Shown: positions 8,747-17,404 of the stretch, piece by piece
Position numbering within the stretch: position 1 is the stretch's first letter
Layout of the letters: each line of letters begins with the position of its first letter
Origin: JBBRCE01 sp038205115
Lineage (GTDB): Bacteria; Planctomycetota; Planctomycetia; Pirellulales; JBBRCE01
Reading direction: 5' to 3'
Assembly: GCA_038205115.1 (NCBI GenBank)
Contig: JBBRCE010000005.1
Location: 103,824 to 167,823 of the forward strand
Length of the DNA: 64,000 nt
The notes under the pieces: generated by a model
Told to the model about the DNA's origin: nothing
Database searches by the model: none
Seen by the model: only the letters and a program-made list of their open reading frames with translations
Position numbers and translations under genes: made by a program

Positions 8747-10021
8747 ATGTTTGCTCATTTTGCCTGGCCTGCGGTTCGTAAAACGTTGCGTGTCGCAATT
8801 GCCCTTCTGACCGCAGTCGTGTTGTCGGCCGCGCTGCTGCCTCCGCAACATCTGGCAGGCGCTGAACCGGCGAAGTCCGAAAACGCTTCGACCGTCGTGC
8901 TTGAGCCACGGCTGACCGACGAAGAGCTCTCCGCCGGTTGGATTTCACTGTTCGACGGCGTCACCGACTACGGTTGGCGTGCCGCCAGCAAGGCGGATTG
9001 GAAGGTTGCCGACGGCGTCATCTCAGTGACCTCCGGCGAGCAAGGCCTACTGCACACCACCAGCCAGTGGGCGGACTACGTCCTGAAAGTCGATTTTCGC
9101 AGCACCAACAACACCAACAGCGGCATCTTCCTCCGCACGCCGGCCGTGCCAACCGATCCGACCAAAGATTGCTACGAATTGAACATTGCCGACGCGACGA
9201 TCAGCAAATTTCCCACCGGCAGTCTTGTCGGTCGCACGCGCGCAGACGATGTACCGTTCAACGCGGATTGGCAAACGTATGAAGTCACGGTCGAGGGCGG
9301 CCACTTTCAAGTGCTGCTCAACGGCAAACCGGTTTGCGATTACACCGACGAGCATCCGCTAACGCGCGGTTTCATCGGCCTGCAGTACAACGCCGGCAAA
9401 TGCGAATTCCGCAACATTCGGATCAAGCCGCTGGGAATGAGGCCGCTGTTCAATAAAAAAGATCTCAGCGGCTGGAAAGAGTTTCCGAATTTGCCAAGCA
9501 AATTTACCGTCACCGACCACGGCGAAATCAGCCTCAAAAACGGCAAGGGACAATTGGAAACCGAAGCCCGCTTTGCGGACTTCGTGTTTCAGATGGAAGT
9601 CATCAGCCGGGGCAAACATCTCAACTCGGGCGTGTTTTTTCGCAGCATCCCCGGCGAATATCAAAACGGCTACGAATGTCAGATTCAAAATGGCTTTAAA
9701 AACGAAGATCGCAACCAGCCGGAAGATTGCGGCACCGGCGGAATTTATCGCCGGCAAAATGCCCGCCGCGTGATGTCGGATGATTTCGCCTGGTTTGGCA
9801 TGACCATCAACGCCACTGGCAACCATATGGCCGCTTGGGTTCGCGGCGTGCAAGTCAGCGACTTTACCGATACGCGCGCGCCGCACGATAATCCGCGCAG
9901 CGGTTTGCGAACTGCGGCCGGCACGATCATTTTGCAAGGGCATGACCCCACCACCGATTTTTTGTTTCGGAATCTTCGCGCCGGCGAATTTCCGGCGGCA
10001 ATCGCGCCGCGAAAAGAGTAA
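8747..10021 (+). CDS. Secreted protein with two DUF1080 (3-keto-disaccharide hydrolase) modules
   Basis: A 424-aa protein with an N-terminal signal or anchor (VAIALLTAVVLSAALLP) and two DUF1080 concanavalin-like modules, at about residues 60-225 and 230-415. Both show the family layout: the GWISLFDGVTDYGWR and LFNKKDLSGWKEF openings, the NSGIFLRTP and NSGVFFRSIP strands, and YECQIQNG in the second. DUF1080 proteins are abundant in planctomycetes. Characterised members cleave 3-keto-glycosides, and many act as extracytoplasmic sugar-processing proteins. Standing alone, without a PSCyt or oxidoreductase partner beside it, its substrate is unclear. Confidence 0.88.
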   Translation: MFAHFAWPAVRKTLRVAIALLTAVVLSAALLPPQHLAGAEPAKSENASTVVLEPRLTDEELSAGWISLFDGVTDYGWRAASKADWKVADGVISVTSGEQGLLHTTSQWADYVLKVDFRSTNNTNSGIFLRTPAVPTDPTKDCYELNIADATISKFPTGSLVGRTRADDVPFNADWQTYEVTVEGGHFQVLLNGKPVCDYTDEHPLTRGFIGLQYNAGKCEFRNIRIKPLGMRPLFNKKDLSGWKEFPNLPSKFTVTDHGEISLKNGKGQLETEARFADFVFQMEVISRGKHLNSGVFFRSIPGEYQNGYECQIQNGFKNEDRNQPEDCGTGGIYRRQNARRVMSDDFAWFGMTINATGNHMAAWVRGVQVSDFTDTRAPHDNPRSGLRTAAGTIILQGHDPTTDFLFRNLRAGEFPAAIAPRKE

Positions 10022-10078
10022 AATGCAGGCGTCGGATACGGCGCGTCAATGCTGCTCGAAAAATCGGAGGCGACTCGG

Positions 10079-10579
10079 ATGATCCATCAAACGCCGCTGT
10101 TTGCCGCTCGCGATGGTGAGCACTGTCTGCTACGGGTCGAAGGCCGCGGAACCATGCGCGAGAGTCCCACGTTTTTGGCGTTCATGCTACAAGAACTGTC
10201 GGCGCCCGCGGCGCAGGCGCTGGTTGATCTAACAGCCTGTCAGTATCTCGACAGTACGTTTCTCGGTTGCCTGGTGGCGCTACACAAACGTTGCGGGCAT
10301 CCACCGAACGCGCGATTCTCGATTGTTGCCGATCAACCGACGCGGGAGCGGTTGTTGACGTGTACCGGATTGCATCGCATTTTGAACATCACGGATCGCT
10401 TGCCGGTCGGCACGATTTGCTGGACGCCGATCCCGGTTTGTTCGCCGGACGCCCGCGAATTCAAGCAGCACGTCATGCAATGCCACCAAAATTTGGCCCA
10501 GTGCAATGGTCCCCAGTCGGCCACGTTCCAGCGAATCACCGAGCAACTGCAGCGCGAACTGGAACCACGGCAATCATGA
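10079..10579 (+). CDS. STAS-domain protein (anti-anti-sigma-like)
   Basis: A 166-aa protein with one STAS domain at about residues 10-110. The hallmark is LVDLTACQYLDSTFLGCLVAL, where the serine of DST is the usual phosphorylation site of anti-sigma-factor antagonists. The last 45 residues are a helical tail. I chose ATG 10079 because GGAGG lies 8 bases upstream; an ATG 30 bases earlier lacks this. Its stop overlaps the ribD start (ATGA), so the two genes are translationally coupled. No kinase or phosphatase partner lies in the window, so its signalling role is unproven. Confidence 0.8.
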   Translation: MIHQTPLFAARDGEHCLLRVEGRGTMRESPTFLAFMLQELSAPAAQALVDLTACQYLDSTFLGCLVALHKRCGHPPNARFSIVADQPTRERLLTCTGLHRILNITDRLPVGTICWTPIPVCSPDAREFKQHVMQCHQNLAQCNGPQSATFQRITEQLQRELEPRQS

Positions 10580-11706
10580 ACTTCGAGGGAGTAGCGGCCA
10601 GCGCGGCCTATACGGAATTCGATCGCTCCTGCATGCGCCGCGCGCTAGAAATTGCTGAGCTTGGCCGCGGCGCGGTCGAACCGAATCCGCTGGTCGGTTG
10701 CGTGATTGCCCGCGACGAAAACATTCTAGGCGAAGGTCGCCATCAAAAATTCGGGCAAGCCCACGCCGAAGTCAACGCGCTGGCGTCTTGCGACCAAATT
10801 CCCCGCGGCGCCACCGTGTACGTAACGCTGGAACCCTGCTGCCATCACGGCAAAACGCCGCCTTGTACCGACGCGTTGCTGGCCGCTGGCGTTGGCCGCG
10901 TGGTGGTGGCGCAAACCGATCCGTTTCCGGCGGTCAGCGGCGGCGGGTTGCAACAATTGCGCGCCGCTGGCGTCAATGTGAGCGTCGGACTGCTGGAAGA
11001 TCAGGCCCGGCGACTGAACGCCCCTTACTTGAAATTGCTGTCCGCGCAGCGACCGTGGGTCATCGCCAAATGGGCCATGTCGCTCGATGGCCGCATTGCC
11101 ACCTACACCGGCGACAGCCGCTGGATATCCGGCGAAGAATCTCGCCATGTGGTGCACCAACTGCGTGGCCAGGTCGATGCCGTGATTGTCGGTCGCGGCA
11201 CCGCAACGGCTGACGATCCACTGCTCACCGCGCGGCCGCCTGGTCCCCGGATTGCCACTCGCATCGTGCTGGATTCGAAGGCGGCCACGTCAATCGATAG
11301 CCAACTCGTGCGGACCGTCGATCAAGCGCCCGTGGTGATCGTCTGCGGGCCAAATGCCGATGACTCGCGTTGCCGCCAGCTTCGTGCCGCGGGCTGCGAA
11401 GTACTGCAACTGACGGGCGGAGATCAGGCGACGCGGCTGCTGCAACTGCTGCAAGAACTCGGTCGGCGGCGGATGACCAACGTGCTGGTCGAGGGCGGCA
11501 GCCACCTGCTCGGCGTGTTGGCGGATGGTCAGTGGATTGACGAGGCGTGGCTGTTCGTGGCTCCGAAACTCATTGGCGGCCAATTTGCGCCGGGGCCGAT
11601 TTCCGGCCAAGGAATCGCCAAGATTTCCGCAGCGCTGCAACTGACGGATATGCAGCATCAGCAGCTTGGTCCAGACATCTGGCTTCGCGGAATTGTTGTC
11701 CGCTGA
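10576..11706 (+). CDS. ribD: Bifunctional riboflavin biosynthesis deaminase/reductase
   Basis: Catalyses two steps of riboflavin synthesis: deamination of the pyrimidine intermediate, then NADPH reduction of its ribosyl side chain. The protein is 376 aa, the normal length. The N-terminal deaminase (residues 1-145) has the zinc ligands in HAEVNAL and in PCCHHGKTPPC. The C-terminal reductase (about 155-375) has AMSLDGRIATYTGDSRWISG, the DAVIVGRGTATADDP loop and the VLVEGGSHLLG motif. The start is the ATG at 10576, which overlaps the STAS gene stop. No FMN riboswitch or other rib gene is seen nearby. The window's flavoproteins depend on this pathway, though only in a general sense. Confidence 0.95.
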   Translation: MNFEGVAASAAYTEFDRSCMRRALEIAELGRGAVEPNPLVGCVIARDENILGEGRHQKFGQAHAEVNALASCDQIPRGATVYVTLEPCCHHGKTPPCTDALLAAGVGRVVVAQTDPFPAVSGGGLQQLRAAGVNVSVGLLEDQARRLNAPYLKLLSAQRPWVIAKWAMSLDGRIATYTGDSRWISGEESRHVVHQLRGQVDAVIVGRGTATADDPLLTARPPGPRIATRIVLDSKAATSIDSQLVRTVDQAPVVIVCGPNADDSRCRQLRAAGCEVLQLTGGDQATRLLQLLQELGRRRMTNVLVEGGSHLLGVLADGQWIDEAWLFVAPKLIGGQFAPGPISGQGIAKISAALQLTDMQHQQLGPDIWLRGIVVR

Positions 11707-11736
11707 CGATCGCCGCGGTTCGCGCGGGGTGTTAAA

Positions 11737-12711
11737 TCATTTCAGCAGATTCGCGCGACTCCATTTCCCAAATGTGGCCTCAACCGTAACGGTTTTGATC
11801 GGCGTTCCACGTTGCAACACCAGGACTGCTTTTTCACCGGGCGCCTTTTGCACCATTTGCTTGAGAAACCCCTGGAAATCCTTGACTTCTTGTCCACCAA
11901 ACTCAATCAGCACATCGCCCGCGCGGATGTCGCATTTTTCGGCTGGCGATCCGGCTTGAACGGTGGTGATCGGCGCGCGCTCTTGCGCCACGTTTCCCGA
12001 TTGCAGGCCCAGAAACGCGCCGCGCCGCCAATCGACATGCGCACCCGTGGCCGCGGCGACTTTTTCCGCGGTTTTTTCGTCCAGCCCCGTATCGTACAGT
12101 CGAATTTCCCCAACGCTACGCACTTGCATCAGGGCAGCGAGGCCCTCGGCGTCAATCGGCACCGACCAGATGCACAGTAATTCGAGCCGATTGAGCCTCG
12201 ACAAATGTTTAAGATCCTTCGCGTGGCCACGCCAGGCTTCGTCGAGAATGACGTATTGCGGCTGATTTTGCCCGGGCTCAATTGCGACCTCGGCGTTGAG
12301 ACGTTTGAGCTCCGCAACCGCGCGTGCCATTTTCGCTAGCGGCTGATTGTTCAGCGCGGCGCGCGCAATCCGCGCCGCCGACGAATCCGCCTGTTGCGAG
12401 AGCGCGGTCAACGCGGCATGCGCGTCAGAATCCGTTTGCTCGTCGTCCGACGCGGCATACAAATCCGCCATCGCCTGGCTCGCACGCCAGCGAACTTCGG
12501 GGTCGTCGTCAACGGCCGCCTGCCGCAGCAATGCGATTGCATCGCTACCACCGCCTGCCAGCGCGCGCATCGCATTGTCGCGCGCTGAAAAATCGTCGGA
12601 ACGAAGATCGGCAATCCAGCGTTGCAACGTCGCCGGAGTTGCGCGCTGCTCAGCGCACAGCGCGGCGTGACCCGCGCACGACAGCACGATGAACAGGCAG
12701 CAGTTGCGCAT
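11737..12711 (-). CDS. Secreted HEAT-like / leucine-rich / PDZ protein, copy 1
   Basis: A 324-aa exported protein with a signal peptide ending near ALCAEQ. Order of parts: HEAT-like helices at about 25-130 (DFSARDNAMRALAGGGSDAI, then DPEVRWRASQAMADL); a leucine-rich stretch at about 165-225 (LSRLNRLELLCIWSVPIDAEG, cut here for length); and a PDZ domain at about 240-320 (the SPAEKCDIRAGDVLIEFGG signature). It is convergent with ribD across a 30-base gap. It is a clear paralogue of the next gene upstream, 39 bases away, sharing for instance TGLDEKTAEKVAAATGA. No enzymatic motif is visible. Role unknown; a protein-protein interaction role in the envelope is the natural reading. Confidence 0.65.
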   Translation of the reverse strand: MRNCCLFIVLSCAGHAALCAEQRATPATLQRWIADLRSDDFSARDNAMRALAGGGSDAIALLRQAAVDDDPEVRWRASQAMADLYAASDDEQTDSDAHAALTALSQQADSSAARIARAALNNQPLAKMARAVAELKRLNAEVAIEPGQNQPQYVILDEAWRGHAKDLKHLSRLNRLELLCIWSVPIDAEGLAALMQVRSVGEIRLYDTGLDEKTAEKVAAATGAHVDWRRGAFLGLQSGNVAQERAPITTVQAGSPAEKCDIRAGDVLIEFGGQEVKDFQGFLKQMVQKAPGEKAVLVLQRGTPIKTVTVEATFGKWSRANLLK

Positions 12712-12750
12712 TGTGCGATCCTACAGCAAGAATGTCGACGGGCGAATTCC

Positions 12751-13737
12751 CTAGGGCGTCGATTTCAGTTGCCAGCGCCCGAGCGTGGCCTTTAACGTCA
12801 ACGTCTCGACGGGGTCGTTACGCTGCACGACGATGGTGGCCGTTTCTTTGGGCTCTTTTTTGGCGATTTCTTTGGTCAGCGAATCGAAGTCGGTCACTTC
12901 GGCGCCGTCGAACTTAACGATCAGATCGCCCGTGACGATGCCGGCCTTTTCGGCGGCCGAGCCGGGTTGAACGGTGCTGACGCGACAGCCCGGCACGCCG
13001 GGCATGGGGCCGATTCCAAGCAGCGCGCCCTTCCGCCAATCGACCGTGGCGCCGGTTGCCGCGGCGATTTTCTGCGCGGTTTTTTCGTCCAGCCCGCTGC
13101 CATAAAGCTGAATTTTATTGACGCCGCGCAGCTTCATCAGCATGGCCACCGCTTCGTCATCCAACCGCAGCGACCAAATGCAAAGCAGTTCGAAGTCGCC
13201 CAGCCGCGTCAATTGTTGAAGGCCGGCATTTCCGCCACGCCACTCGTCGTCGAGAATCACCTGCACTTGTTCTTGCATTTCCACGTTCAGACGCGATAAG
13301 CGGACATCTCCACCTAGGCGTTGGATCTCGGCCTTGGCTTGCTGCTGACGCACAACGGCGTGATGCCGCAGAATATCGCGCGCGGTAGATGCCGCCAGCC
13401 CTGCGGCCTGGTCGCGGATAGCGAACAATGCAGTCTCGGCGGCGGTACTCAACGTTGCGTCGTCAACCGAATCCGCCATTTCACCCAGCGCTTGCAGCGA
13501 GCGCCAACTAGCTTCCGGACTCTTGCCCACCGCGGCCTGCTGCAAGGGGTTGACGGCGGCAGCTCCCGCCGCCGCCAGGCATTTGGTGGCTTGCTCGCGC
13601 ACCGAGTAATCGTCGGCGTCGATCTCGGTGATCCAGCGTTTTACGCTGCCAGCCGACGCTGGAGTGTCACCGCGCGTGGAATCGTTGCCGAGTACCACGC
13701 CGAGCACAACGGCAATCCCTCCTAGCCACCTGAGCAT
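12751..13737 (-). CDS. Secreted HEAT-like / leucine-rich / PDZ protein, copy 2
   Basis: A 328-aa paralogue of the protein encoded just downstream, with identical order: signal peptide (LGGIAVVLGVVLG), HEAT-like helices (DDYSVREQATKCLAAAGAAA), a leucine-rich part (LQQLTRLGDFELLCIWSLRL) and a PDZ domain near residues 250-325 (the SAAEKAGIVTGDLIVKFDG signature). Shared spans such as GLDEKTAQKIAAATGATVDW show the pair arose by tandem duplication. The two are in one direction with a 39-base gap, so probably one transcript starting in the 250-base space before the divergent TPR gene. Confidence 0.65.
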   Translation of the reverse strand: MLRWLGGIAVVLGVVLGNDSTRGDTPASAGSVKRWITEIDADDYSVREQATKCLAAAGAAAVNPLQQAAVGKSPEASWRSLQALGEMADSVDDATLSTAAETALFAIRDQAAGLAASTARDILRHHAVVRQQQAKAEIQRLGGDVRLSRLNVEMQEQVQVILDDEWRGGNAGLQQLTRLGDFELLCIWSLRLDDEAVAMLMKLRGVNKIQLYGSGLDEKTAQKIAAATGATVDWRKGALLGIGPMPGVPGCRVSTVQPGSAAEKAGIVTGDLIVKFDGAEVTDFDSLTKEIAKKEPKETATIVVQRNDPVETLTLKATLGRWQLKSTP

Positions 13738-13818
13738 ATTTGGCCCTTGGGTTGAGTCGCGGCTTACAGTCGTTCCGTCCCCAGCCCATTATATCATACA
13801 ACCCATCGTCTGAGGCTA

Positions 13819-13899
13819 GCGGAGAATCGCTGCATGCATAACAAATTGCTCACATGATGCATTTTTGCAACGTATAGTTTCAGGAAGGCGATTCTCCGC
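13819..13899. repeat. Perfect 12-bp inverted repeat with AT-rich centre
   Basis: GCGGAGAATCGC (13819-13830) is exactly inverted at 13888-13899. The 57 bases between are AT-rich for this genome and contain nested TGCAT/ATGCA copies. It occupies the space between the divergent HEAT-PDZ and TPR genes, where operators or a cruciform could lie. No -10/-35 pair was convincing here. Confidence 0.5.
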
Positions 13900-13988
13900 G
13901 CCTGATATGGTCCGCCGCAACTGCTGGCGATGGCCGCCGCGCCGGGAGTGATCCAGCGCTTGTTCGAAAACCGTGCTAGGTTCCCTGG

Positions 13989-15044
13989 ATGAATTTGACG
14001 CGAATATTCGCCGCCGGAGCTGTTGCCGTCGCTGCCCTTGCGTCGCCGCGACCAACGATTGCTAGCGACCTGCCCAACGCCGCTGCCTGGCAAGCGTGGG
14101 ACAGCGAGCCGCTGCTGCCGCAGGAGTATCCGCTGTTCGCCGACGCGCAAGCTCATCGTCCCATTCAGCAAGGCCTGCTGTCCGCGGCGCTCGTGGCTGG
14201 CGGCACCAGCGACTCTGCCTCAATTGCCCGCTATCAGGGCGTGCTGGAACACTATTGCCGCCAATTTCGCCCACAGCTTGACGATTCGCAACCGCCTGCG
14301 CGCCGCGCGGCCAGGCTGTTCGAACTCATGCACGCTCAGATTTTGACTGCCGGCTATCAAGAAGACATGACCGATCTGGCGGCCACGTTCGATTCTGGTC
14401 GCTACAACTGCGTCAGTTCGTGCGTACTGTTCAACTGTTTGGCGCAGCGTTGCGGCCTGCAGGTCGGGGCCGTGGAATATCCAAGCCACGTCTGTAGCCT
14501 GTTACAAATCGGCCAGCAGCGGCTCGCCATCGAAAACACCTGCCCGACGTGGTTTCGATCGGCTGAATTGAAAAATACGACGTTGACGGACGGCGCACTT
14601 TCCGCCGGCCGCCAAGTCGATACGCAACAATTGGCAGCCATCGTCTATTACAATCGCGGCATCGACCTGCTCGGTCGGCAGCAATTTTCGGCGGCCATTT
14701 CGGCCAACCTCAGAGCGCTACGTCTGGATCCGGCAAGCCCCACGGCCGCCAGCAATTTACTGGCCGCGGTCAACAATTGGTCGCTTGCGCTGTGCGACGC
14801 CGGACAATTTGCCGAAGCCAGCCAGTTGCTGCGGCGGGCGCGCGGACTCGCTCCCGATCATGAGCCGTTTCGGGCCAACAGTTTGCACGTGGCCGGCATG
14901 TGGTGCCATGCGTTGGCCCAGCAAGGCCGCTTCGAAGATGCCTCGGCCGTCATTGCCGCCGCGCGTGACGCGCTTGGCAACGACGCGCGGCTCGACCGCT
15001 TACAAGCGGACTTGCGACGCCGGCAACTTGGACACGGCACATAG
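13989..15044 (+). CDS. Transglutaminase-like / TPR secreted protein
   Basis: A 351-aa protein with a signal peptide (AAGAVAVAALASPRPTIA). Its middle part (about 70-200) resembles the transglutaminase-like fold found in SirB1-type proteins: GRYNCVSSCVLFNCLAQRCG supplies a candidate cysteine (C140 or C144) and the YPSHV segment a candidate histidine (H166). Residues about 215-340 are TPR-like helices (YYNRGIDLLGRQQFSAAI, then SLALCDAGQFAEASQLLRRA). The two parts suggest a protein with peptide- or partner-binding TPRs attached to a Cys-His module. No third catalytic Asp could be placed with confidence, so activity is open. It stands alone between divergent and downstream genes. Confidence 0.6.
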   Translation: MNLTRIFAAGAVAVAALASPRPTIASDLPNAAAWQAWDSEPLLPQEYPLFADAQAHRPIQQGLLSAALVAGGTSDSASIARYQGVLEHYCRQFRPQLDDSQPPARRAARLFELMHAQILTAGYQEDMTDLAATFDSGRYNCVSSCVLFNCLAQRCGLQVGAVEYPSHVCSLLQIGQQRLAIENTCPTWFRSAELKNTTLTDGALSAGRQVDTQQLAAIVYYNRGIDLLGRQQFSAAISANLRALRLDPASPTAASNLLAAVNNWSLALCDAGQFAEASQLLRRARGLAPDHEPFRANSLHVAGMWCHALAQQGRFEDASAVIAAARDALGNDARLDRLQADLRRRQLGHGT

Positions 15045-15212
15045 TCGCCACATTCGGCCGCGCGCAACCGTCACTCCGGCGTGTCTTACGCGGCACTTGT
15101 TGGTCTGTCCGCGCAGCCCTAGAATCAAAGTTCGATTCTCCGTTCGCGGTTTCAGTTCGCGCTGGCCGGATCGGCACTTCTCATCTCGCGTCCATCAGCG
15201 GAAAGCTCGCGC

Positions 15213-16205
15213 ATGCCTCGGCGTTACGTCAATCAATTGGGTCACCAGGAAGCGGTCGATCAAGTCTTCATGGCGTCGCAAAAACAATTGCGTCCCAACA
15301 AAAACGGCAACTTGTATTTGCAATTAGAATTGAGCGACCGCAGTGGCGCGCTCAGCGCGCGGCTTTGGAACGCGTCCGAACAAGACTACCGCAGCTTCGA
15401 AGATGGCGACTTCGTCCGTGTCGAAGGCACCACGCAGTTGTTTCAAGGTGCCATGCAGATGATCGCCACCAGCGTCTGCAAAGCCCGCGGCGAAGAGATC
15501 GATCCGGCCGACTTCATGTCGCTCACGCCGGTTGAAATCGACAAAATGGCCGTTCGCCTGGCACAACTCTTGCGCTCCGTCAGCGATCCGCATCTGCGTA
15601 ATCTGGCCGAATGTTTTTTGACCGACGTGGAATTCATGGGCAAGTTTGCCCGCGCGCCGGCCGGCGTCAAAAATCATCACGCCTACCAAGGCGGTCTGCT
15701 GGAGCATGTGCTCAACCTAATGGAAGTCGCCAAACTGATTGCGCCGCGCTATGCCATGCTGGATGCCGATCTGCTGCTGATGGGCGCGTTTTTACACGAT
15801 ATCGGCAAGGTCGATGAACTGACGTACGAGCGCGGTTTGGCCTACAGCGATGAAGGCCAACTGCTCGGCCATATGGTGATGGGCGTCGGCATGTTCGATC
15901 GCAAACGGCAAGAGTCCGAGCAACTCTCCGGCGAAGAAATGCCGGCCGAACTCGCGCTGCGTTTGAAGCATTTGATCATCAGCCATCACGGCCAATACGA
16001 ATACGGCTCGCCGAAATTGCCGATGACGCTCGAAGCGGTGGCGTTGCACTGCCTCGATAATCTCGACGCCAAGTTGCACAACTTTCATCAGTTGATTCGC
16101 GACGACGCCAACGTGGAAACACCGTGGACCATGTACAATCCGCAACTCGGTCGCAAGCTGTTCAAAGGCCAGGCGGCTGTCGCGGCGCGCGGCAACCGGT
16201 TGTGA
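15213..16205 (+). CDS. OB-fold / HD-domain 3'-5' exoribonuclease, YhaM-like
   Basis: A 330-aa protein of the YhaM/CBF1 family, which trims RNA (and some DNA) from the 3' end. The N-terminal OB fold covers about residues 8-95 (NGNLYLQLELSDRSGALSAR). The HD domain lies at about 150-310, with the metal-site motifs NHHAYQGGLLEHVLN and GAFLHDIGKVDE, then LIISHHGQYEYGSPK. GGAAAG lies 7 bases before the ATG. Length and domain order agree with the family. It is most likely a single gene: a promoter-like sequence and a change of subject follow. Confidence 0.88.
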   Translation: MPRRYVNQLGHQEAVDQVFMASQKQLRPNKNGNLYLQLELSDRSGALSARLWNASEQDYRSFEDGDFVRVEGTTQLFQGAMQMIATSVCKARGEEIDPADFMSLTPVEIDKMAVRLAQLLRSVSDPHLRNLAECFLTDVEFMGKFARAPAGVKNHHAYQGGLLEHVLNLMEVAKLIAPRYAMLDADLLLMGAFLHDIGKVDELTYERGLAYSDEGQLLGHMVMGVGMFDRKRQESEQLSGEEMPAELALRLKHLIISHHGQYEYGSPKLPMTLEAVALHCLDNLDAKLHNFHQLIRDDANVETPWTMYNPQLGRKLFKGQAAVAARGNRL

Positions 16206-16249
16206 TCACCGCCGGTAACGCCACCGGAAAAACGTCGTCAATAATTTGC

Positions 16250-16279
16250 TTGACAAAGCGCGCGCCGTTGTTGAATACT
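16250..16279 (+). promoter_or_regulatory. Possible sigma70-like promoter before the small protein gene
   Basis: TTGACA (16250-16255) and AATACT (16274-16279) at an 18-base spacing, 45 bases before the 81-codon gene. The -35 is perfect; the -10 matches four of six. Confidence 0.4.
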
Positions 16280-16323
16280 CATGAGTACGTGTCTGGTTCA
16301 GCTTTCAGGGGAGCACATGCATC

Positions 16324-16569
16324 ATGGCCAGTTCGGTGTTGGAAGCAATCAAGCAAGGCATTTGGAATTACGAACCAGGGCAACCCGCGCGGACGTCGTA
16401 CGCCTCGACTGACGCCGTACCGGGCAGCGGCGAAAAACTTGCCATCTTGGCCGAACGCGTCCGACTCGGCTTGCCGCTGTGGCATCCCAGCGATCGGATC
16501 GATTGCGAGAACATGAACTCGTGCGAATACGTCCGGCGGCTGGCTCGTCGCGCCGTCGAGCACGTGTGA
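16324..16569 (+). CDS. Small conserved-type protein coupled to a phosphatase
   Basis: An 81-aa protein (MASSVLEAIKQGIWNYEP at the start, LPLWHPSDRI near residue 55, an Arg-rich end). Small proteins with this WNYEP opening and PLWHP motif are, to my memory, frequent in planctomycetes and have no known function. No membrane segment or signal is visible. The last bases overlap the start of the downstream phosphatase (GTGTGA), implying coupled translation. The tight coupling is the main evidence that it is a real gene. Confidence 0.6.
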   Translation: MASSVLEAIKQGIWNYEPGQPARTSYASTDAVPGSGEKLAILAERVRLGLPLWHPSDRIDCENMNSCEYVRRLARRAVEHV

Positions 16570-17270
16570 TCGCGCACGATACTTCTCCGCGCGCTCGGAC
16601 GATTGCCATTGGCGACATCCACGGCTGTCTTCGCGCGCTCGACACTTTACTAACGGCCATCGATCCGCAACCGCACGACACGATCGTGGCGCTCGGCGAC
16701 TTTGTCGATCGCGGTCCGGACGCGTGCGGTGTGCTCGATCGGCTGCTGCAATTGGAACAGCAGTGTCAGTTGGTTGCCATCCTCGGCAATCACGATGAAA
16801 TGTTTCTCAATGCCCTTGCAGGCCTGGGCAGCGCCGCCGATTGGCTGGAGGTTGGAGGGCGACAAACGTTGCAGTCGTACGGATTGCGTGCCTGCGCCTT
16901 GCCGTCGGAAATTGCCGCGGTCGTGCCAAGCCACCACGTCGATTTCCTCGGCCGCTGCTTGCCGTGGTTCGAAACCGAAACGCATTTTTTTGTTCATGCC
17001 AATTACTTGGCCGATCACTCGCTGAACGAGATCGAGGCCTATTGGCTGCGCTGGCTTTCGTTGCGCGAATACCTGCCACCGGCCCACGAAAACGGCAAGA
17101 CCGCGGTCGTGGGGCATACCAAGCAGCGGACGGGCGAAATCTTTGATTGTGGCTACCTGAAATGCATCGACACCGGTTGCCATGCCGGCCTCTGGCTAAC
17201 GGCGTTGGACGTTAACACGGGCCAACTTTGGCAAGCCAATCAGCGTGGCGAAGTACGGACGCCAAGCTGA
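16566..17270 (+). CDS. Metallophosphoesterase of the serine/threonine phosphatase family
   Basis: A 234-aa calcineurin-like phosphatase with the full set of metal motifs: GDIHG (about 17), the GDFVDRGPDA motif (about 47), LGNHDEMF, FVHANYL and VVGHTKQ. This set is typical of the prokaryotic PPP/PrpE/ApaH group, which dephosphorylates phosphoproteins or diadenosine tetraphosphate. I chose the GTG at 16566 because it overlaps the stop of the 81-aa gene and gives the normal 15-residue N-terminus; a longer frame upstream overlaps that gene out of frame. Substrate not determined. Confidence 0.85.
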   Translation: MIAHDTSPRARTIAIGDIHGCLRALDTLLTAIDPQPHDTIVALGDFVDRGPDACGVLDRLLQLEQQCQLVAILGNHDEMFLNALAGLGSAADWLEVGGRQTLQSYGLRACALPSEIAAVVPSHHVDFLGRCLPWFETETHFFVHANYLADHSLNEIEAYWLRWLSLREYLPPAHENGKTAVVGHTKQRTGEIFDCGYLKCIDTGCHAGLWLTALDVNTGQLWQANQRGEVRTPS

Positions 17271-17404
17271 TTGGCGAACGTCGTTTGAGACGGCACCTTG
17301 GTATATTAGGCCAAACTCTTCCCGCCGGGCTTGCTATCGGCGCGCCGCTGGTAAAAAATGTCTTCTGTGGCCACGTTGCCGGGTCTGCTCGGAAGGATCA
17401 TTTC

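Noticed and set aside
11707..11736. CCGCG/CGCG stem between ribD and the HEAT-PDZ gene as a terminator
   Set aside because: Only 4-5 base pairs with no T-run; too weak to call.
16960..16980. A TTCGAAAC sequence like a tRNA T-loop
   Set aside because: It lies within the phosphatase gene and no cloverleaf can be formed around it.
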